DNA of 64,000 bases from NCBI GenBank assembly GCA_965153355.1, contig OZ231126.1:72416001-72480000 (forward strand). The letters run 5' to 3'. The notes under the pieces are model-generated. The model made no database searches, was not told the origin of the DNA, and saw nothing but the letters and a program-made list of their open reading frames with translations. Each line of letters opens with the position of its first letter. Position 1 is the stretch's first letter. The DNA comes from Flaccisagitta enflata. Taxonomy: Eukaryota; Chaetognatha; Sagittoidea; Aphragmophora. A program made the position numbers and the translations under genes. Shown here piece after piece: positions 1-13,290 of this stretch.

Positions 1-1005
1 AACCATTCATCCAATCATCCATTCACTCATTCGTAATTCATTTGATATGCCGGATGTTTCACATCAAATTACACGAAAGAAAATAGTTCTATTTGTCTTT
101 GAAATGTAGTGGATCAATTTTGAAATAAAAAAAATTCATGCAGAAAAATAGGCCCAATGCCATATTTCATATAGCTGAGTTAATAATTCTTTTCTCCACC
201 TCAATTCATAGTTATTACTAGATCTTGGAGACTGTAGCTGTAGCTCAAAAAAACATAGTACCTAACACCCATAAAAAAATCATTGCACCAGTCCTTATAA
301 AGTTCTGTTCATTCATTTTTTGTAATTTGGAAAAAAGTCGAAAAAATACCTTTGGCTTTTTGAGACCTACGGCGGAAATCGATTTTCCCTTTTTCCCATG
401 AGTAGTTTGGGGAGGTTGATCTGCTTTTTGGGCCAAATGAAATTGATAGCTAAAAAAGAGCTAATTCTCCTCTTTCAGTTGTAGTATGACTTAGAGTTAC
501 AAATTGAAAAAAGAAATTCTAACATTTCTTTTATAATTACATCAAAAATTGACTAATTCATATTGATTCTGTGATCAAAATTTTCAGCCCAGATTGAGTA
601 GATTTTGCTATCAGAAAGAGGAACAATTTTTATGTATAAAAGTTTTTTTCAAAATTGACAATTCAAAATCAAATGCCAATGTCTTTATTTTTTCGAGCTT
701 ACATGTAATTTGATAAGAAACACCCTGTTTAGTGCAAGGAGAAACTTTCTATTCTTCTCCTCCTCCCTCTCCTTTAATGGGCCACCCTAACCAGTTTATC
801 AGCTTGCGGCTCATATCCTAGCCTTAGGGTTTAAAAGCTCAAAATTTTGGTTAATGATTTCATTTGACTAGATTCCCAAAAATTTGAAACAATTCAATAG
901 CAGCGCTAACCAGCTGCTGCCTACTTTTCTGTTCTTTAGCGCCTCATTCTCATTCGTTTTCACTCTTCTCTTTGTACTTTATTTTTTCACTTTTCTTTCT
1001 TTCCT
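1..1005. other. AT-rich sequence, no gene seen
   Basis: The stretch is AT-rich and has many short poly-A and poly-T runs. No open frame has family-like content, and I see no inverted-repeat element, tRNA or tandem array apart from an imperfect ATTC-type run in the first 40 bases. Confidence 0.6.
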
Positions 1006-1780
<775 letters not shown>

Positions 1781-2041
1781 CTTCTTCGGTTACATTTCAT
1801 AAATTTGATGCACACTTCACCATGGGAGGTCCGACGGCCACTATGATATGGTTCGGGTTAAGTCAATCATCCAGAAAAACTAGATACACTCACAATCATC
1901 CTCTCGCTTTCTCGTCGTTCCCCCTGCATTTTCTCTCTTTCTGAGTTAACCCCTTCTTCTCATTCCTCCCCTTTTTGCTTAATTGGCCAGTATAATTGGG
2001 TAATAACAACCAATCGCACCTTACTTTAATTTCTCAATTCC

Positions 2042-2083
<42 letters not shown>
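2042..2083. repeat. (AG)n microsatellite
   Basis: An uninterrupted AG dinucleotide run lies just before the first family A element. Confidence 0.95.
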
Positions 2084-2085
<2 letters not shown>

Positions 2086-2108
2086 CATGGCGGTAACGTA
2101 AAGTCTTC

Positions 2109-2552
2109 TTTTTGGGCAGCGGCCCCGTAGGGGACGAAGTCGTGTAGAACACAGGGGGACTTTTGTTCGTCCGTACGTCCATTCATTAGTCCCCCGCAGG
2201 CCCTCTCAGGCCTGAAATCTGCTCTCTCAGGCCTGAAATCTGCCCTCTCAGGCCAGAAATCTGCCCTCTCAGGCCTGAAATCTGCCCTCTCAGGCCTTTA
2301 ATTTGCCCTTGCAGGCTTTGAATCTGCCCTCACAGGCCTGAAATCTACCCTCTCAGGCCTGAAACCTGCCCTCTCGGGCCTGAAACCTGCCCTCTGAGGC
2401 CTGGGGGGACTGATGGACAAACAAAAGTCCCCCTGTGTTCTACAAGACTTCGTCCTCTTTGGGGCCGATGCCCTGCTTCCTCTCTCTCACTTCACAACCA
2501 TGCAAAGCAGGGCAACGGGTATCGCTGACCACATATTGCCCTTGGGCGACCT
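2109..2552. mobile_element. Family A hairpin element, symmetric copy with 21-bp minisatellite core
   Basis: The left end reads TTTTTGGGCAGCGGCCCC, followed by GGACGAAGT and GAACACAGGGGGACTTTTG. The right end (2411-2552) carries the reverse complement of this head, then a GCCCTGCT/AGCAGGGC hairpin and the terminal block CAACGGGTATCGCTGACCAC. Between them, about 2195-2402, are around nine copies of a 21-bp unit of the form CTCTCAGGCCTGAAATCTG. The two heads can pair with each other, so the element can fold back. No protein is encoded. The element class is not known to me. Confidence 0.7.
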
Positions 2553-2771
2553 GTTCTTTATTTTCCTGACAGACAAGCCCTATATTTTTTTCCCTCGATT
2601 CACGAGGCGACTATGAACCGTAACATCGCGCTGGCGTGCTTGGGCACTATGCCGCACAATCACCTTGCAATAGCGTATTTGGGTGCTTCACGTAGTTCAG
2701 GTTGGTAAGTTATTTTCATCAGGTTTTCCAAAGACCATTTTTCCTTCATTGAAAATTATGCATTGTACAGG

Positions 2772-3300
2772 CTTGCTTTTTGGGCAGCAGCCCCAAAGCC
2801 AAAGGGGCCGATGACCTATGCTTTCACACAAAGCTTCTCCTCCTTTTGGGCAGCAGCCCTGAAGAGGTCGATGACCTATGCTTTCACTCATATCGGGAAT
2901 TTTCTCCTCCCCCTCTTCCTCCTTCTCCTCCTTCGTACCCAACTCAAATCTTAGTCATGAGGCCCAAATTCCAGTCTCGAGGCCCTAATCCCAGTCTCAA
3001 GGCCAAAATCCAAGCCTAAAGGCCAAAATCCTAGCCTCAAGGCCCAAATCCTAGCCTGGAGGCCCAGATTCCAGCCTTGAGGCCAAAAGCTTAGCCTTGA
3101 GGTCCAAATCGCAGCTAAGAGGCCCAGGTCCCAGCCTCAAGGCCCAAATCTCAGCCTCCAGGCTAGGATTTGGGCCTTGAGACTAGGACTTGGGCCTTGA
3201 GACTAGGATTTGGGCCTCGAGGCTGGGATTTGGGCCTTGAGACTGGGATTTGGGCCTCAAGACTGAAATTTGGGCAAAGAGACTGGGATTTGAGGGGGGG
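2772..3300. mobile_element. Family A element with a minisatellite that inverts midway
   Basis: Two head-like modules with TTTTGGGCAGCAGCCC and GATGACCTATGCTTTCAC (2775-2885) precede a ~20 bp minisatellite. From about 2945 to 3148 the unit reads like AGGCCCAAATCCTAGCCTCA. From about 3150 to 3290 the same unit reads on the opposite strand (TGGGCCTTGAGACTAGGATT). The array is therefore one large imperfect palindrome centred near 3150. No right-hand head was found. Confidence 0.65.
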
Positions 3301-3796
3301 GGGACAGAAGAGACAATTAGGGCCATGGGGCTTTCAAGAGCTACTTTTGGGGTGATTCTGAGCTTTGCAGGGACCACCAAACCATATCTATGATTTTGTT
3401 GCTTCTACCATCATTGAAATCAATCTCTTCCTCCAGCTCAGTCTTTTTGGTCTGGGGGAGGTCCTCCCAGTCCTCCTCCTCTTTTAGACCCAAAATGTGA
3501 GATCATCAAGCAAATTCAGGACAAAATCATGATAAGGGGATGTTTAGAGTATGCTGGGCTTATCTAAAACATGATTTTTTGTTATCTATGGTCTAAAAAA
3601 ATCCTGTTTGAAAACATCTGCAAAACTGCATTATGGTTATATATGTTTCAAATGTTAGTTTGGTTATTGTTCATGTTATTCAACTATGTATGTAACATAT
3701 ATTCTGTTGTTGTTATTTTTGTATGTATGTATATTTTATATTCTGATGTTGAAAGATCTTTTTTCTATGCCTAATATAAATAATTATTCAATTATG
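3301..3796. other. Unassigned AT-rich sequence
   Basis: I see no gene or element here apart from a short G run at 3294-3302. Open frames are short and of low complexity. Confidence 0.5.
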
Positions 3797-3975
3797 GGTC
3801 ACATGCACGCGACTCAACAACCAACCATGTCTGTTAATGAGTCTTTTGGCTCATCGGTTCATGACACTTTGCTTCTTAGATGCATCATCATATCTCTATC
3901 AAAGGGTCTGTCTGTCTGTTGGTTCAATAGTCAGTCCGTTGGTCTGTGGGTTCTTGGGTCCGTCACCAACTGTAA
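3797..3975 (+). mobile_element. Degenerate family B hairpin-GTCC element
   Basis: The block CACATGCACGCGACTC matches the head of the family B copy at 51747. GTCTGTCTGTCTG and GTCCGTTGG-type runs follow at 3907-3965. The copy is badly decayed and its ends are not clear. Confidence 0.4.
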
Positions 3976-4539
3976 TATCATGCAGATGATGCATCAAGTT
4001 GCCTGTCCAGGCTTGTTGGATGTACATAGACACTTTCTGCATCAATACCCCTACCAGAATCCTTGGTAAACTTTATTTAATACTATCCCTGCCAACCCAC
4101 AAGCAAATGAGGTAGCCATGTATGAGGGAGATTAAGGGAGATGGGAAATCAGATGGGATACTATTTTAAAAAAATCAAATTGATATGCGCATTAAGCCGG
4201 AACAAACAACCAGTGGCGGAACAGATTAACACATAAACAGACAAAATGACAGACAGACAGATATATCAATCTCTCATACACGTGCTTTGGCGCATTTAAA
4301 AAGCAAATAGTTTTGTGCAACCAAAGCAATGCAGAAACATAGTTTTGTAAATACTCTCAGCGCCTCCTTCAATGAAAGCTCTCAGAGAGGAGTGAGAGCT
4401 TGGAGAGTCTCAGAGAGTCCTTAGACAGCTCTCAGAGACTCTCAAACTGTCGGAGAGCTCTCAAACTCCCAAAAGGCCCATGGCCCTGATTTGCAGGATG
4501 AGGAGGAGAAGGAGGAGGAGGAGGAGGAGAATATTCCCC

Positions 4540-5150
4540 ATATGTGTGAAAGCATAGGTCGCTGCCCTGCTTCCCCTTCAACTTCAAGCCCCGACTACTT
4601 AGGCAGGGCATGGGTACCGCTGACCATCTAACGCTTTTGCGACTATTCCTTCTCCGTCCACCCCCTTCGAAGCTCATATCCTAGCCTTGAGGCCCAAATC
4701 CTAATCAAGGCCCAAATTCTCGCCTTAATGCTCAAATCCCAACTTAAGGCCCAAATCATGGCCTTGAGGCTCAACCTCAAGGCTCAAATCCTATCCGAGT
4801 GGCTCAAATTCCAGCGTAGAGGCTCATCCCAGCGAAGAGGCTCCAATCCCAACCTTTAGGCTCAAATCTCAACCTTGAGGCGCAAATCCCAGCATAGAGG
4901 CTGAAATCCTAGCATCAAGGCTCAAATCCCAGCCTCAGCTCAAATCACAGCCTCAAGACTCAAATCACAAGCCTCTAGACTCAAATCCCATTATTGATAC
5001 TAGAATTCAAGCCTCGATCCTCAAAACTTACTGAGCATAGGTCATCAGCCCCTTTTGGGGCCGCTAGCCATCTCACCATCACACATCAACATATACGCAC
5101 TTAGGGGCAACGGGGAATGCTGACCATCTAATGCTTTTGCGACTATTCTT
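4540..5150. mobile_element. Family A element with ~20-bp minisatellite core
   Basis: A terminal module at about 4548-4650 (GCATAGGTCGCTGCCCTGCT, then GGTACCGCTGACCATCTAA) and a second in the same orientation at 5034-5150 (GCATAGGTCATCAGCCCC, then GCTGACCATCTAATG) flank a minisatellite at about 4675-5030. Its units resemble CTCAAATCCCAGCCTCAAGG. Both modules end in TTTTGCGACTATTC. There is no coding content. Confidence 0.6.
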
Positions 5151-5227
5151 CTTTCCTTCCAAGTAGCACATATCTTCCCCTATCTTCCTCCGATTTGTGT
5201 TTAAATAGTTTAATATTTGTGTCAAAT

Positions 5228-5393
5228 AGAGTTGAACCCCGCTCCAACAGACCCGCTTTTAACGGAATTCTACCTAAAACAGATGCTAATTCTTAGTACC
5301 TTCAACTTAATTTCTTTTATTTCCTATATTGGCTGTAACAGAACAGATGAAATTTGTTAGTCCCCTGAAATCCATTAGAGCGGGGTTTAACTG
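5228..5393. mobile_element. Small pogo/Tigger-like MITE
   Basis: The left end AGTTGAACCCCGCTCCAAC is inverted at the right end (AGAGCGGGGTTTAACTG). About 165 bp lies between the ends and there is no coding capacity. The terminal sequence resembles pogo/Tigger termini as I know them. A TA is present on the left, but the right TA is decayed. Confidence 0.5.
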
Positions 5394-5461
5394 TGGGTTG
5401 ATTACCGTGAGGGCAAAAAAAATTTGAGTTGGCTGTTACTTTAGCCATTTTTACTACATGA

Positions 5462-5806
5462 TATTCAACAATAGCATAACAAGAGTTCATGCAAAGTCAT
5501 GGAAAGTTCTCTATCAGAGGGGTATGACTCAAAATCATGTACATAGATAAACCAACACAAAAATTTGACCCTGGGACCTTTAAAAATTACCGCCGCTACC
5601 CCCCTCATTTCCCATAGAAAATGTAAAGGAAGGATTTTTACCTATGTTTTATCATGGGAAAGGTGGCAGGTGGCGGCGCCAATTTTTAGGAAATCAAGGT
5701 CTAAATTTTTTTTATGGACCATTTTTAAACATGATTTTGGGCCATATCCCTCTGATAGAGAACTTTTCTATGAAATCTCATTAATTGATGTTATGCTATT
5801 CAACAA
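5462..5806. mobile_element. Foldback element, copy 1
   Basis: The sequence is an imperfect palindrome. GGAAAGTTCTCTATCAGAGG near the left end is inverted as GATAGAGAACTTTTCTATG on the right, and TAGCATAAC is inverted as GTTATGC. The string TATTCAACAA occurs on both sides (5462-5471 and 5797-5806) and may be the target duplication. A related copy lies at 52866-53197. The 90-codon open frame through it is a by-product of the repeat. Confidence 0.6.
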
Positions 5807-6702
5807 GGAAGCATACCAAGCTGAGGTTGATATGTGACGGAATTAAGAAAAAAACGGAAGTCCACACTTTTTGACGAACTTATGATAAGTGGAACAATAT
5901 CCCTCACTACACCCAAACTGAAAAATATGGAAGAGGGACTTGTGAGCCCTCACAGACTAGTTACTACGCGCATCACTCCTAGTTTTCCATTAAGCAAAAC
6001 TAACTAGGCAAACATCCATTCTGAGTCTAACCCAAAACACTAATGCGTTTCAAAATAGACAAGGAAATACGGTATTGTTTCACTTGTACTATCTAGGAAA
6101 TAGAAATCTTTCCACCTATGAATTCATGTCATTTATCAACATGATCACGTATATCAGTAGATTGCAAATGGATCAATGATAGATGTAGGCTCCCCCTGAC
6201 TCAATTATCACCGCCAATGGCCGGTTCAGCAATTTGTAGAGTTTCAGGAGGTACTTTGGAGTGATGGCTTCCAGCCTTTTTGCATGATACAAATTTTTTC
6301 TTCTTTTTTATCTTTGAATGATCATAACTTTTAAACGGCTGGACTGATTTTGTTGCGCAAAAAAGCAAAAAGATGCCCCTTGAAAAACTTTTCATTTTGA
6401 CCACCAATTTTTTGTTAATTGATCAAAAAACAAAGGAGATATTTATGTTTGAATGGAGAAGACTTACTGTACAAAGTAAAATTAAGAAATCGTCAAATGG
6501 AATGATTTCATTCAATGTAAGATAACTTCTTAACCCAAAGAGATAGCAAGATGCGGTTTGCGTAGATGGCTTGAAATTTTGAAGAGCTTCATTTTAGTCA
6601 CCAATTTTATCTTAATCAGATGATTTTTACAAGAGTTATAGACTGAAACGTGCGGAAAGATTTCTATTTCCTAGATTGTAAGATCGATTTTAGTCTAAGA
6701 GC
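5807..6702. other. Unassigned AT-rich sequence
   Basis: I see no gene, tandem repeat or clear inverted repeat. Some phrases about membrane-length AT runs recur near other elements, so this is probably decayed transposon sequence. Confidence 0.4.
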
Positions 6703-6950
6703 CCCTTTTTGGGCAGTGGCCCCGAAGGGGATGAAGTCCACAGGTGGAACCTTCCATCCATCTGTCCGTCCGTCTGTCCGTCCGTCCGTCCGTCCATCTG
6801 TCCATCCATCTGTCTGTCTGTCCGTCCATCCGTCCATCTGTCTGTCTGTCCATCCGTCTGTCCATCAGTCCGTCCGTTTGTCCGTCTATCTGTTTGTCCG
6901 TCCATCTGTCTGTCTGTCTGTCTGTCTGTATGTCTGTCTGTTAAAAAAAC
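6703..6950 (+). mobile_element. Family A head followed by a GTCC/GTCT microsatellite
   Basis: The head reads TTTTTGGGCAGTGGCCCCG then AAGGGGATGAAGTCC, containing the CCCC-GAA-GGGG mini-hairpin. It runs straight into a ~190 bp tetranucleotide tract of GTCC, GTCT and ATCC units (about 6755-6942). Translations rich in P-S-V-R or Q-T-D-R are products of the microsatellite. The far end is missing. Confidence 0.65.
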
Positions 6951-7072
6951 AAAAATTGGGAATTGTTACGGAGTAAATTTTGTTACTTGCGGCTCTGTTA
7001 GGGTAAGGTTCATCTGAGGCTAATCATATATATCTTCTTTACCAACAATCCCTCTTCTGAATTCTTTACCCC

Positions 7073-7115
7073 CCCCCTTTTTAGGCAGTGGCCCCGGAGG
7101 GACCGATGACCTATG
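7073..7115 (+). mobile_element. Family A head fragment
   Basis: The fragment reads TTTTTAGGCAGTGGCCCC and then CGATGACCTATGATTCC. It abuts a LINE 3' end on the opposite strand. Confidence 0.5.
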
Positions 7116-7265
7116 ATTCCACTTAGATTTAGATTTAGATATAGTTAGCCTTAGGAAAACTAATAATAGTCTTATAAAAAAGGCCATCATAATCAGAAAA
7201 AAGATACATAAAATCCACAGCAAGCGCACATGGAAAACGATATCATAAAGAATAAGGGCAATTTT
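7116..7265 (-). mobile_element. LINE 3' end fragment (same family as 46888-47627)
   Basis: Read on the minus strand, this fragment contains GGCCTTTTTTATAAGAC, then TTTTCCTAAGG and a terminal TCTAAA-type hexamer run. The same order is found at 47548-47625, downstream of a LINE ORF1. Only 3' untranslated sequence is present, as expected for a 5'-truncated insertion. Confidence 0.6.
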
Positions 7266-7350
7266 GTTTCTCCGTTTTGTGTCCCCCACCCCGAAAGCTA
7301 TTCTACTATCTAGCTTATAGATATGGGTAATGTCAACTGTCAGAATCATA

Positions 7351-7797
7351 GTGTTGAAATTATTTGCTTTTTTTCCTTAAAATGCCAAATCAGTTTGCCA
7401 TGGAACCAAAGAAAACTTACTCAGGGCTAGCAAAATACATACTTCTACCACTCAGACATGCAATTTTAGCCATTTCAATACACCAGCGGAGGCACAGATG
7501 ATGATTGTCAGTATTGGGGCGTTTGTACTTTTGTTCATGCATGGCATGTTAAGGTGCTTTGATTACAAAGAAAATCCAAGCACCTGTTGGTCATGGATGG
7601 AAAACACCAGTGGGAAATATCTGGGAAATTTAATCAAAAATCACTGCTGTTGAACGACCTGTTTTTCTGTAAAATCTGGCAAACAACAATTTTTACACAT
7701 TTTTTTAGGTCGGGAAAAGCCTTGGTCTGTACAGGCCTTAGACGGGACATACACTCAAACAATGGACTCTAGTCTGAGCTTTGATACTGAAGACTAG
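7351..7797. other. Unassigned sequence between elements
   Basis: No gene or repeat recognised. Confidence 0.5.
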
Positions 7798-7799
7798 TA

Positions 7800-8557
7800 C
7801 AGTATGTTTTTTCTGAACTGACACAAATGAAAATCTTATAACTTTGCAATGGAACAAGATATTCAAAATCCAAAAAAAGTTCTAGATAGATATTGGTTTG
7901 CAGATTTTTCATGTTCTTTCCTTATGGTTTATCATGAAATGGTGTAACCATCATGTAATAACAAGCTGAGTCAGTGTTTTTAAAGAAAATTGCCAAATTC
8001 ATAAGCAAAATTCTTATAAAATCATCACAACTTCGTATCTATTATCCTGATTTTGATCCAAGACGCTGTAGTGAACAAACTGAATTGACTTATTCCTCCA
8101 ATTTGAATTAAAAACGCAAGTGGCTCAATTATCATCAACATTTTGCGCCAAAAAATGCGTTTTTTTTTGCACATTTTAGAGAAAAAATGATTAATTTGTA
8201 ACTCTGAACTTAAAATTGGTAATTCTGTCACAATAATGAGGCAGAATAAGCATCTATGATTAGTTTTCTTTCATTTAAGACCACTCCTGGAGTTTTAGCT
8301 TGATCTTTAGAGATTCAGCATGAATTTAACATAATGTATTTAAGAGATGCTTTTGAGAATTTATACTATTTGAGAAATGGACATTTTGATTTACATAAAG
8401 TGGGGGCATACTTTTTTAAACTGATGGATCATTCTTTTTAAGATAAAAAATCTGCAGACCAAGATCTATTTAGCGTTTTTTTTTCGGATTTTGAATATCT
8501 TGCTCCATTGCAAAGTTATAAGATTTTTATTCGTGTCAGTTCAGAAAAAACATACTG
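7800..8557. mobile_element. TIR element copy 1 (TA target, Tc1/mariner-like MITE)
   Basis: The element begins CAGTATGTTTTTTCTGAACT and ends with the exact inverse. The perfect TIR is 25 bp and extends imperfectly to about 80 bp. TA flanks both ends (7798-7799 and 8558-8559). The interior is AT-rich with no transposase, so it depends on another element for mobility. A near-identical copy lies 170 bp downstream in the same orientation. Confidence 0.8.
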
Positions 8558-8728
8558 TATTAAGGGTCAAGGGTTGCATGTTTAAAACAAAATGACAATA
8601 TTTTTCAGTCTTTTTAGCCGGCGGTCTACGATCGCGCAAAAATTCGCGTTACCTCACTCATTTATCAACAAAATGGGAATTAGTTAGTTTATTGACATAA
8701 GATATATTAGAAAAACCTCCAGAACATA

Positions 8729-9488
8729 CAGTATGTTTTTTCTGAGCTGAAACGAATGAAAATCTTATAACTTTGCGATGGAACAAGATATTCAAAATCC
8801 AAAAAAAATGCTAGAAAAATGTTGGTTTGCAGATTTTTCATGTTCTTTTCATATAGTATATCATGAAATGGTACAACCATCAATATCATGTAATAACAAG
8901 CTAAGTCAGTGTTTTTAAAGCAAATTGCCAAATTCATAAGCAAAATTCTTATAAAATCATGACAACTTTGTATCTTTTTTCCTGATTTTGATCCAAGACG
9001 CTGTAGTAAACAAATTGAATTGACTTATTCCTCCAATTTGAGTTAAAAACACAAGTTGCTCAATTATCATCAACATTTTGCACCAAAAAGTGTGTTTTTT
9101 TGCACATTTTAAAGAAAAAATGATTAATTTGTGACTCTGAACTTAAAATTGGTAATTCTGTCACAATGATGAGGCAGAATAAGCATCTGTGATTAGCTTT
9201 CTTTTAATTAAGACCACTCCTGGAGTTTTAGCTTGATCTATAGAGATTCAGCATGAATTTAAGAAAATGTACCTAAGAGATGCTTTTGAGAATTTATACT
9301 ATTTGAGAAATGAACGTTTTTATTTACAGCAAGTGGGGGCCTTATTTGTTAAACTGATGGATCATTCCTTCTAAGATAAAAAATCTGCAGACAAAGATCT
9401 ATCTAGCGTTTTTTTCGGATTTTGAATATCTTGCTCCATTGCTAAGTTATAAGATTTTCATTCGTATCAGTTCAGAAAAAACATACTG
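8729..9488. mobile_element. TIR element copy 2 (TA target, Tc1/mariner-like MITE)
   Basis: This is the same family as 7800-8557 and has the same length within two bases. TA lies at 8727-8728 and 9489-9490. It differs from copy 1 by scattered substitutions, for example GAGCTG for GAACTG in the left TIR. No coding content. Confidence 0.8.
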
Positions 9489-9969
9489 TATAAAATACTC
9501 AGTATTGTATTTTTGGGTTTCAACAATTACCTGGGTAGGGATTTTCTAAGCAATTTAACACAAATGTTTAGTATAAACGCGTGACAACTATCCCCTCCTT
9601 TAATATTTTTTAAAAAACATTCCTTAGCAAATGCTGTGTGCTCCCTTTTGCTTCATTTGCAATGCCAATGACTCCATGGGGTCGAAATCAACCAAGAAAA
9701 TGTAGTAAGTGTATGGTCATACTTTGAGGACCACAAATTTGTTGCTCAGAGAAGATACAAAAAAGACCTTATGAATGTTTTTTTTTTTTTTGCCATTTTT
9801 CAATTGGGGTATCAACTTTGTTTTGCTTCTCAGTTCTAAACGCCTTGAGCTAACAGGATGCAGTTTGCGGCATTAGGTCAGAAATTCAAAGTAATTTCAG
9901 AATTTCACCAATTTTTGTTAGATTTTTGATTCTTTGTAGAGGTATCACTGTAAATGATTGTTTATATAC
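9489..9969. other. Unassigned AT-rich sequence
   Basis: No gene seen. A poly-T run lies at about 9780-9791. Confidence 0.5.
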
Positions 9970-11045
9970 ATATATGAGCTCAAATCAGCCCTCTCCGGCC
10001 TTAAACCAGCCCTTTCAGGCCTCAAATCAGCTCTCTTAGGCCTGAATTAAGCTCTCTCAGGCTGCAAATTAGCCCTTGCCTCTCAGATGCCAAAACAGTC
10101 CTCTTTGGACTCAGTTCATCCCAAAATTAGCCCTTTCAAGCCTTAAATCTGCCTTCTCAGGCCTCAAATCAAGCTCCCTGAAGCTTCATAATTAGTTTCT
10201 CAGCCCTCTCAGACCAAAATCAGGGCCCCTGGCCTCAAATCAACCACCCGGGTCAAAAATTAGCCCTCTTACCACGCAGTTAAAAAAAAGACACACCTAT
10301 TCATTCATTGATAAAAAACATACAAAAAACAATTCAGACTATTTTCAGCGAAGTCATTTTTGAAGATTTTCAAAAAAATCTTTCATTCAAGGTTAGTATT
10401 TCAAACAGTTACAAAGCTAGAGCTTTGCAAAGAGAAGCACCATTTTGCTAAAACGCATTATTTACATAGGGATTGAAAAACTGAAATGGGCAGTGTTTTC
10501 ATTCAAACTAATGCCATTTTTAAACAAATAAAGATAGAAATACCATATTGGCGACAAATGAAAGTACTTTTGAAGGGCTAATATTTTAACTAAATATCTA
10601 AAGATTCATTAGCAATATTAGCCATTTAAAAAAGCGTCTTCTTTTTTAACCGCGTAGTAAGATCCAAAATCAGCTCACTTTTGGATCTCAAATCAGTCAG
10701 CTCTCTTGGATCTCAAATCAACTAACAAAGGTCCATACTCAGCTCTCTCTCTCGAGCCTAAGCGAACTCCTTCAGCTTTCATGCCAGTTAGCAGAGACCT
10801 TGATCAGTGATCACCCTCTTGGGCCTCAATTTAGCACTAAGGCTTTAAATAAGCTCCTTGAATTTGCTTTATAAAAAAAAAAAAAGAGAGAGAGGCAACG
10901 GGCACTACCAATCAAAGCTGGAACAAAATTGCCCTATGAGAAATCATAGCCACTGCCCCATTTCCTCAACATCGCAATAATAAAGAACATCAATGGGGCA
11001 ACGGGAACCGCTGTCCATATGACACTAGAGCGACCTGTTTGCTGT
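9970..11045. mobile_element. Family A element: minisatellite (split by a MITE) plus terminal module
   Basis: Units of ~20 bp such as CAGCCCTCTCAGGCCTCAAA fill 9975-10265 and resume at 10660-10860. They are cut by the MITE at 10272-10657. A terminal module at 10885-11045 follows (GCCACTGCCCC, then GGGGCAACGGGAACCGCTG and GAGCGACCTGTTTGC). It matches the terminal block of the copy at 2109-2552. No protein. Confidence 0.6.
10272..10657. mobile_element. MITE inserted in the family A minisatellite
   Basis: The ends are CCACGCAGTTAAAAAAAAGA on the left and the imperfect inverse on the right (GTCTTCTTTTTTAACCGCG), with TA at 10270-10271 and 10658-10659. Interior phrases (GCCATTTTTAAACAAATAAA and CAAATGAAAGTACTTTTGAA) are shared with the element at 44732-45130, so the two are related. 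Its position inside an array gives the pre-insertion context directly. Confidence 0.75.
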
Positions 11046-11064
11046 TTGGGTTACCAACTCTGAT

Positions 11065-11088
11065 GATGAGCCTTGAGAGAGGCTCATC
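11065..11088. other. Perfect 8-bp-stem hairpin
   Basis: GATGAGCC and GGCTCATC are separated by eight bases. It lies just after a family A terminal module. No T-run follows, so it does not look like a terminator; its role is unknown. Confidence 0.4.
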
Positions 11089-11228
11089 ACCTCCGACCGT
11101 GAGTTGTTCGTGGGTGGCCACGAGGCCGTCACCATCAACACTCACACGCATCAATTAGTATTACGTTTTCCGAGGTTTCGCGTCCTCATAATTCCTTCAA
11201 ACGCGCCTTAATGTATCCCTCCCGCTTG

Positions 11229-11480
<252 letters not shown>

Positions 11481-11954
11481 CGACAGAGATACAGATAAGT
11501 GACTGACAAAATGACAGACTGTTAGAAAAACATGAAACAGACGGCTAGACAGGAGAGCACCCCATAAAGAAGAGAGACAGAAATTTAGATACACAGGGAA
11601 AGAAAACAGGACGTCAACCAAACAGAAATAGACAAACTGCAGACTTCGAAAACGAACGGTAGACAGACAGACTGAGACATGCTGAGTCTAAGAAAATGCA
11701 GAGCAGACAGGGCAGGAAAAACCGTCATGGTAGCCAGAGTTGCAGATAGGGAGACAGTGATACGTGATAGCAGTCTATGAGATCAGACTATGGTCACTAT
11801 ATGGTGATCGCAAACTCAGACTAGGTTTTCTTTTTAGTTTTGCACGTTGTTTTTGCATTGATAAAAAAAAAACAATTTTAATTGCGATAAAACTTGAAGG
11901 TTTTATCTGGAAAACAAACCTTGTTTCAGCTAGATATCCCAGACCAATTCGTTA

Positions 11955-12110
11955 TAAGATGCGTCTGTCAGGAACGCATAACTATGAGAGGGTCTGCTCG
12001 TCGTTACGTCGGTCGTCCTTCTGTCCGTTCATCCATCGGTATGTCCGTTATACCTCCTTCAAAAATGCAGATCTTGGCGCTTTTTTTGGCCGCGGCGATG
12101 TAACTCACCA
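11955..12110 (+). mobile_element. Family B hairpin-GTCC element (diverged)
   Basis: The head reads GATGCGTCTGTCAGGAACGC, a hairpin with a GATGCGT/ACGCAT stem, then ACTATGAGAGGGTCTG and a degenerate GTCC/GTCG run. It closely resembles the copy at 14266-14400, including the downstream TTTTTTGGCCGCGG. Confidence 0.6.
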
Positions 12111-12539
12111 AACCAAATATGATTCAATACGTTTTGAGAGCCTCTTTTGCTACTCTTTCTTTCCATCTGTATGATCGTCCATCATAATAAGTTTGTAACA
12201 GACTCTGGTCCAACTCATTTGCAGAACATTTGGATTCATTTGTTGGTTGCTGTAAGAAGGCGCATCTCTATTCAATATTCATATTGCAAAGCAAGGATGC
12301 CTCTGACCTGTCAATATGATATATCAATATAATGAAAAAAAAAAGAAAATGTTATCAAAATATCAATATAAAAAAAAACTTGCTCTCCACATTGAAGCCC
12401 TACAAACCCATTTTTCCCAGCAATCTTTTTTTTACCCTCCATTCTCCCTATCCTCCTCCTGGCTTTTCGTACTTCTGAAATCCTCCTCATCTTCCTTCAC
12501 CCTCACCTTCTCTTCCTCCTCGTCTGCTCATCTTCATCT

Positions 12540-13290
<751 letters not shown>

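Noticed and set aside
2195-2402. CRISPR-like array of 21-bp units
   Set aside because: The units are contiguous with no unique spacers, vary between copies, and lie in an animal genome. It is a minisatellite.
3571-4069. Two overlapping short frames with hydrophobic stretches
   Set aside because: AT-rich composition explains the hydrophobic residues; part of the second frame overlaps a family B relic.
5565-5837. 90-codon open frame
   Set aside because: It lies entirely within a foldback repeat whose second copy does not keep the frame.
6650-7017. Frames reading P-S-V-R-P-S-V or T-D-G-Q repeats
   Set aside because: They come from the GTCC/GTCT tetranucleotide tract of a family A copy. No start context or domain is present.
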